Origin: Parabacteroides sp. PF5-9 | Lineage (GTDB): Bacteria; Bacteroidota; Bacteroidia; Bacteroidales; Tannerellaceae | Direction of reading: 5' to 3' | Assembly (NCBI RefSeq): GCF_029893105.1 | Contig: NZ_JARXWG010000008.1 | Span: 1-64,000 of the forward strand | DNA length: 64,000 nt | Shown here: piece by piece, positions 62,449-64,000 of the stretch | Position numbering within the stretch: the first letter of the stretch is position 1 | Layout: every line of letters begins with the position of its first letter | Position numbers and translations under genes: made by a program | The notes under the pieces: generated by a model | The model's input: the letters and a program-made list of their open reading frames with translations, nothing else | Database searches by the model: none | Told to the model about the DNA's origin: nothing

Positions 62449-62475
62449 GTATCGGGGTGGATAGTCCCGATACCG
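62449..62475 (-). repeat. Intercistronic hairpin before traE
   Basis: GGTATCGGG (62449-62457) and CCCGATACC (62467-62475) form a perfect 9-base stem, 23 bases upstream of traE. The T-rich tail on the minus strand is short, so processing or partial termination are both possible. Confidence 0.65.
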
Positions 62476-62588
62476 GGTTGATAAATCTTGTTACTATTGA
62501 ATTTTTTAGTGGTTGATAGCGCGAAAGCTATCCGTAATCTCTTTCTTTCATCTTTCTTTGTTTTACATTATTATTAATACTTTTCGCA

Positions 62589-63344
62589 CTATGCGAAATC
62601 TCTGATATTAAAATTGTCGGGAGCCTTTTTGCCGTTTCCGGCAGTTCCGGCTTCCTTGTCTTTCCGCTCATAAAAAGCCGAAAGGCTTTCAGCCATAAGG
62701 TCGGTAACGATTCGCTTTGCATCGGGCTTACCAGAAACCACCTGTTCAAACATATCAGTCTGCCGTATCTCCAGTAAAGTATCGCCCGCTTTTCGTTTTT
62801 GCTCCGGCGTTGCTTCATTCGTCCGGTTTACAGTGCGGACTGCATTACCCAGATCATCGAACTGAATACCTGAAGCGAGTACGGCTTGTGCCGTTCCTTC
62901 CACTTCTTCCGTTTCTTCTTCGTCTTCCGGCGCATCTTCGTTTTCGTCCGTCATTTCATATTCGAGCGGATAATCTATATCCATAGGCTCGTTTTCTTCA
63001 TCCGGTGGAGTGTCGGAAAACGCTTCTTCCAATTCCTCCGGCGGCACTTCCGCTGATGGCTTTACCTCGTTAGGCGAAGCAAATATATCGGGATTTTCAG
63101 CCTGATTTTCAGATTTTAGCGAGGTGGCAGTGAGTGGCTCCGATTTGGCAGCGAGTGGCGTCGATGCGCTTAAATCAAATGTGCTTTTCCCGACAATATT
63201 TTCCTTCAAACGACCTGCTTCATGAATGGAGCTACCCTGACCGATAATGTTCTTTTTTCGTCTTTTTCCTGCTCTTGCCCACAAGAAATAAATTCCGACA
63301 AAAAGGGCATACAGGATAACTACGGTTATAAATATCTTTTCCAT
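62589..63344 (-). CDS. Conjugation protein TraD-like (DUF4122)
   Basis: A 251-residue protein with one N-terminal membrane helix (about residues 4-22), a long acidic and proline-rich linker (about 60-150) and a helical C-terminal domain (about 160-251). It matches DUF4122, often named TraD in Bacteroidetes elements. It is not the F-type coupling protein of the same name. It follows the DUF3408 gene by two bases. Confidence 0.8.
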   Translation of the reverse strand: MEKIFITVVILYALFVGIYFLWARAGKRRKKNIIGQGSSIHEAGRLKENIVGKSTFDLSASTPLAAKSEPLTATSLKSENQAENPDIFASPNEVKPSAEVPPEELEEAFSDTPPDEENEPMDIDYPLEYEMTDENEDAPEDEEETEEVEGTAQAVLASGIQFDDLGNAVRTVNRTNEATPEQKRKAGDTLLEIRQTDMFEQVVSGKPDAKRIVTDLMAESLSAFYERKDKEAGTAGNGKKAPDNFNIRDFA

Positions 63345-63346
63345 CC

Positions 63347-63793
63347 TTACTTTTTAGGGTTTAGGTAATCATCATTGTTATTCTTCTTATACTGTTCTGA
63401 AATCTCATCCTGAAAGGTTTCAAAATGATGCTTCAGGACATTGTCTATGTAACTGAATATGGTTACTTCATTTTTTCCTATAACCCCTACAATCTTTGAA
63501 ATCCGGTTATGGTATTCCTTACGGATACTTACTAATTTTCCGTTTCTTGTCGGGATACCTGCATTGACAAGAAACTGTTTCTTATAGCCGGAAGATTCGG
63601 GTTTCGTTTTATCACCCGGAACGACTATCATTTCTATTTCAGGAGCCGTTTTTTCTTCGTATTCTTTCCGCATACGTTTCTTATAGCGAATAGCTTTCGG
63701 CAGAATAATTGCCGCCAGTATCACCAATCCCCAGAGGACAATTCCTATTATTGCCTTATCTCCGCTATCTATTAAAAATGGACTGACTATCAT
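63347..63793 (-). CDS. DUF3408 protein, membrane-anchored
   Basis: A 148-residue protein with a membrane helix near the start (about residues 15-33) and a DUF3408-like C-terminal domain (about 85-145): GKLVSIRKEYHNRISKIVGV, then SYIDNVLKHHFE. The C-terminal domain resembles ribbon-helix-helix proteins. DUF3408 genes stand at this place (traC-like) in related elements. A close paralogue lies immediately upstream. Confidence 0.82.
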   Translation of the reverse strand: MIVSPFLIDSGDKAIIGIVLWGLVILAAIILPKAIRYKKRMRKEYEEKTAPEIEMIVVPGDKTKPESSGYKKQFLVNAGIPTRNGKLVSIRKEYHNRISKIVGVIGKNEVTIFSYIDNVLKHHFETFQDEISEQYKKNNNDDYLNPKK

Positions 63794-63811
63794 AATTTGA
63801 TTGTTTTATTG

Positions 63812-64000
63812 TTAGAAAATTCCTTCGTTGTTTTTATTGTACAATTCCGTTATCTCATCCTGATAAGCAGCAAAATGTTGGGACAGTACATTATCTATAT
63901 AGCTGAATAAAGACACCTGATTTTTACCGATGACCTGAACGATCTTCATAATCTTTTCATGGTGGTCTTTGCGTATGTAAACAGATTTTCCGGTACGTGC
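63812..64000 (-). CDS. DUF3408 protein, C-terminal part (cut by window end)
   Basis: The last 62 codons of a leftward gene whose start lies beyond the window. The translation begins ARTGKSVYIRKDHHEKIMKI and contains SYIDNVLSQHFAAYQDE, so it is a paralogue of the next gene's C-terminal domain (about half identical by eye). It ends 18 bases before that gene. Tandem copies suggest duplication. Confidence 0.82.
   Translation of the reverse strand, partial: ARTGKSVYIRKDHHEKIMKIVQVIGKNQVSLFSYIDNVLSQHFAAYQDEITELYNKNNEGIF

Larger units (their letters stand above)
23738..64000. mobile_element. Integrative and conjugative element (left part)
   Basis: The element begins at the 3' end of tRNA-Asp and continues past the right edge of the window. 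The evidence is an integrase gene pointing inward directly after the tRNA, phage/plasmid-type regulators, a cargo region with metal and arsenic resistance, an insertion sequence, and a conjugation operon of Bacteroidetes type (DUF3408 to TraQ) read toward the integrase end. Genes for the relaxase, coupling protein and right attachment site are not in the window. The exact left boundary cannot be fixed without the right copy of the tRNA end. Confidence 0.9.

Noticed and set aside
62528-62818. Open frame overlapping the TraD-like gene
   Set aside because: It lies in another frame of a well-supported gene and its sequence looks like a shadow translation.

Overview
The window is from a member of the Bacteroidales. 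Its intergenic regions carry Bacteroidota-type promoters (TAnnTTTG at -7). The xylose operon includes a Nudix-type regulator. A full set of Bacteroidetes TraC-to-TraQ conjugation genes is present. I cannot fix the genus from sequence alone.

Bases 1-23,758 are ordinary chromosome: a TonB-dependent receptor, a thioredoxin lipoprotein, HU, murB with a PhnP-like hydrolase, a pheS-crcB-nth cluster, a CNNM/CorC-type membrane protein, a three-gene RND efflux operon (acrA-acrB-outer membrane factor) and a xylose operon (xylR-xylB-xylA-xylT). A surface lipoprotein gene diverges from xylR. Between the two lies an 84-bp nested palindrome. The chromosomal part ends with a tRNA-Asp(GUC) gene.

From the 3' end of that tRNA to the end of the window (about 40 kb) lies the left part of an integrative and conjugative element; its right end is outside the window. 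In order it holds: a tyrosine integrase; a shorter paralogue of it that lacks the catalytic tyrosine; ORF6N and RhuM-type DNA-binding proteins; a lipoprotein; a long co-directional run of unrecognised genes with small hairpins in several gaps (28.6-33.6 kb); a DUF695/RraB protein; a metal cassette (DUF302, Cys-rich protein, TonB receptor, HMA-CDF exporter); a ten-gene arsenic island; an IS110-family transposase; several unknown genes; and the conjugation operon read from right to left (DUF3408, TraD-like, TraE, F, G, DUF3876, TraI, J, K, L, M, N, O, an unknown gene, TraQ, an M23 peptidase, a repeat protein, a PH-domain protein).

The arsenic island has genes for arsenate reduction (ArsC), arsenite export (Acr3, ArsA/ArsD), arsenite methylation (ArsM) and, by homology, handling of aromatic arsenicals (ArsE/F/G-like). 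Four ArsR-box-like inverted repeats and an internal terminator suggest two ArsR-controlled transcription units. The metal cassette has its own palindromic operator candidate of Fur-family geometry.

The most interesting unexplained items are the 84-bp palindrome (22660-22743), the tyrosine-less integrase paralogue (25677-26573), the hairpin-punctuated run of unknown genes, a long nested inverted-repeat region at 49202-49351 that could be a structured RNA, and near-identical hairpins on both sides of the metal cassette.
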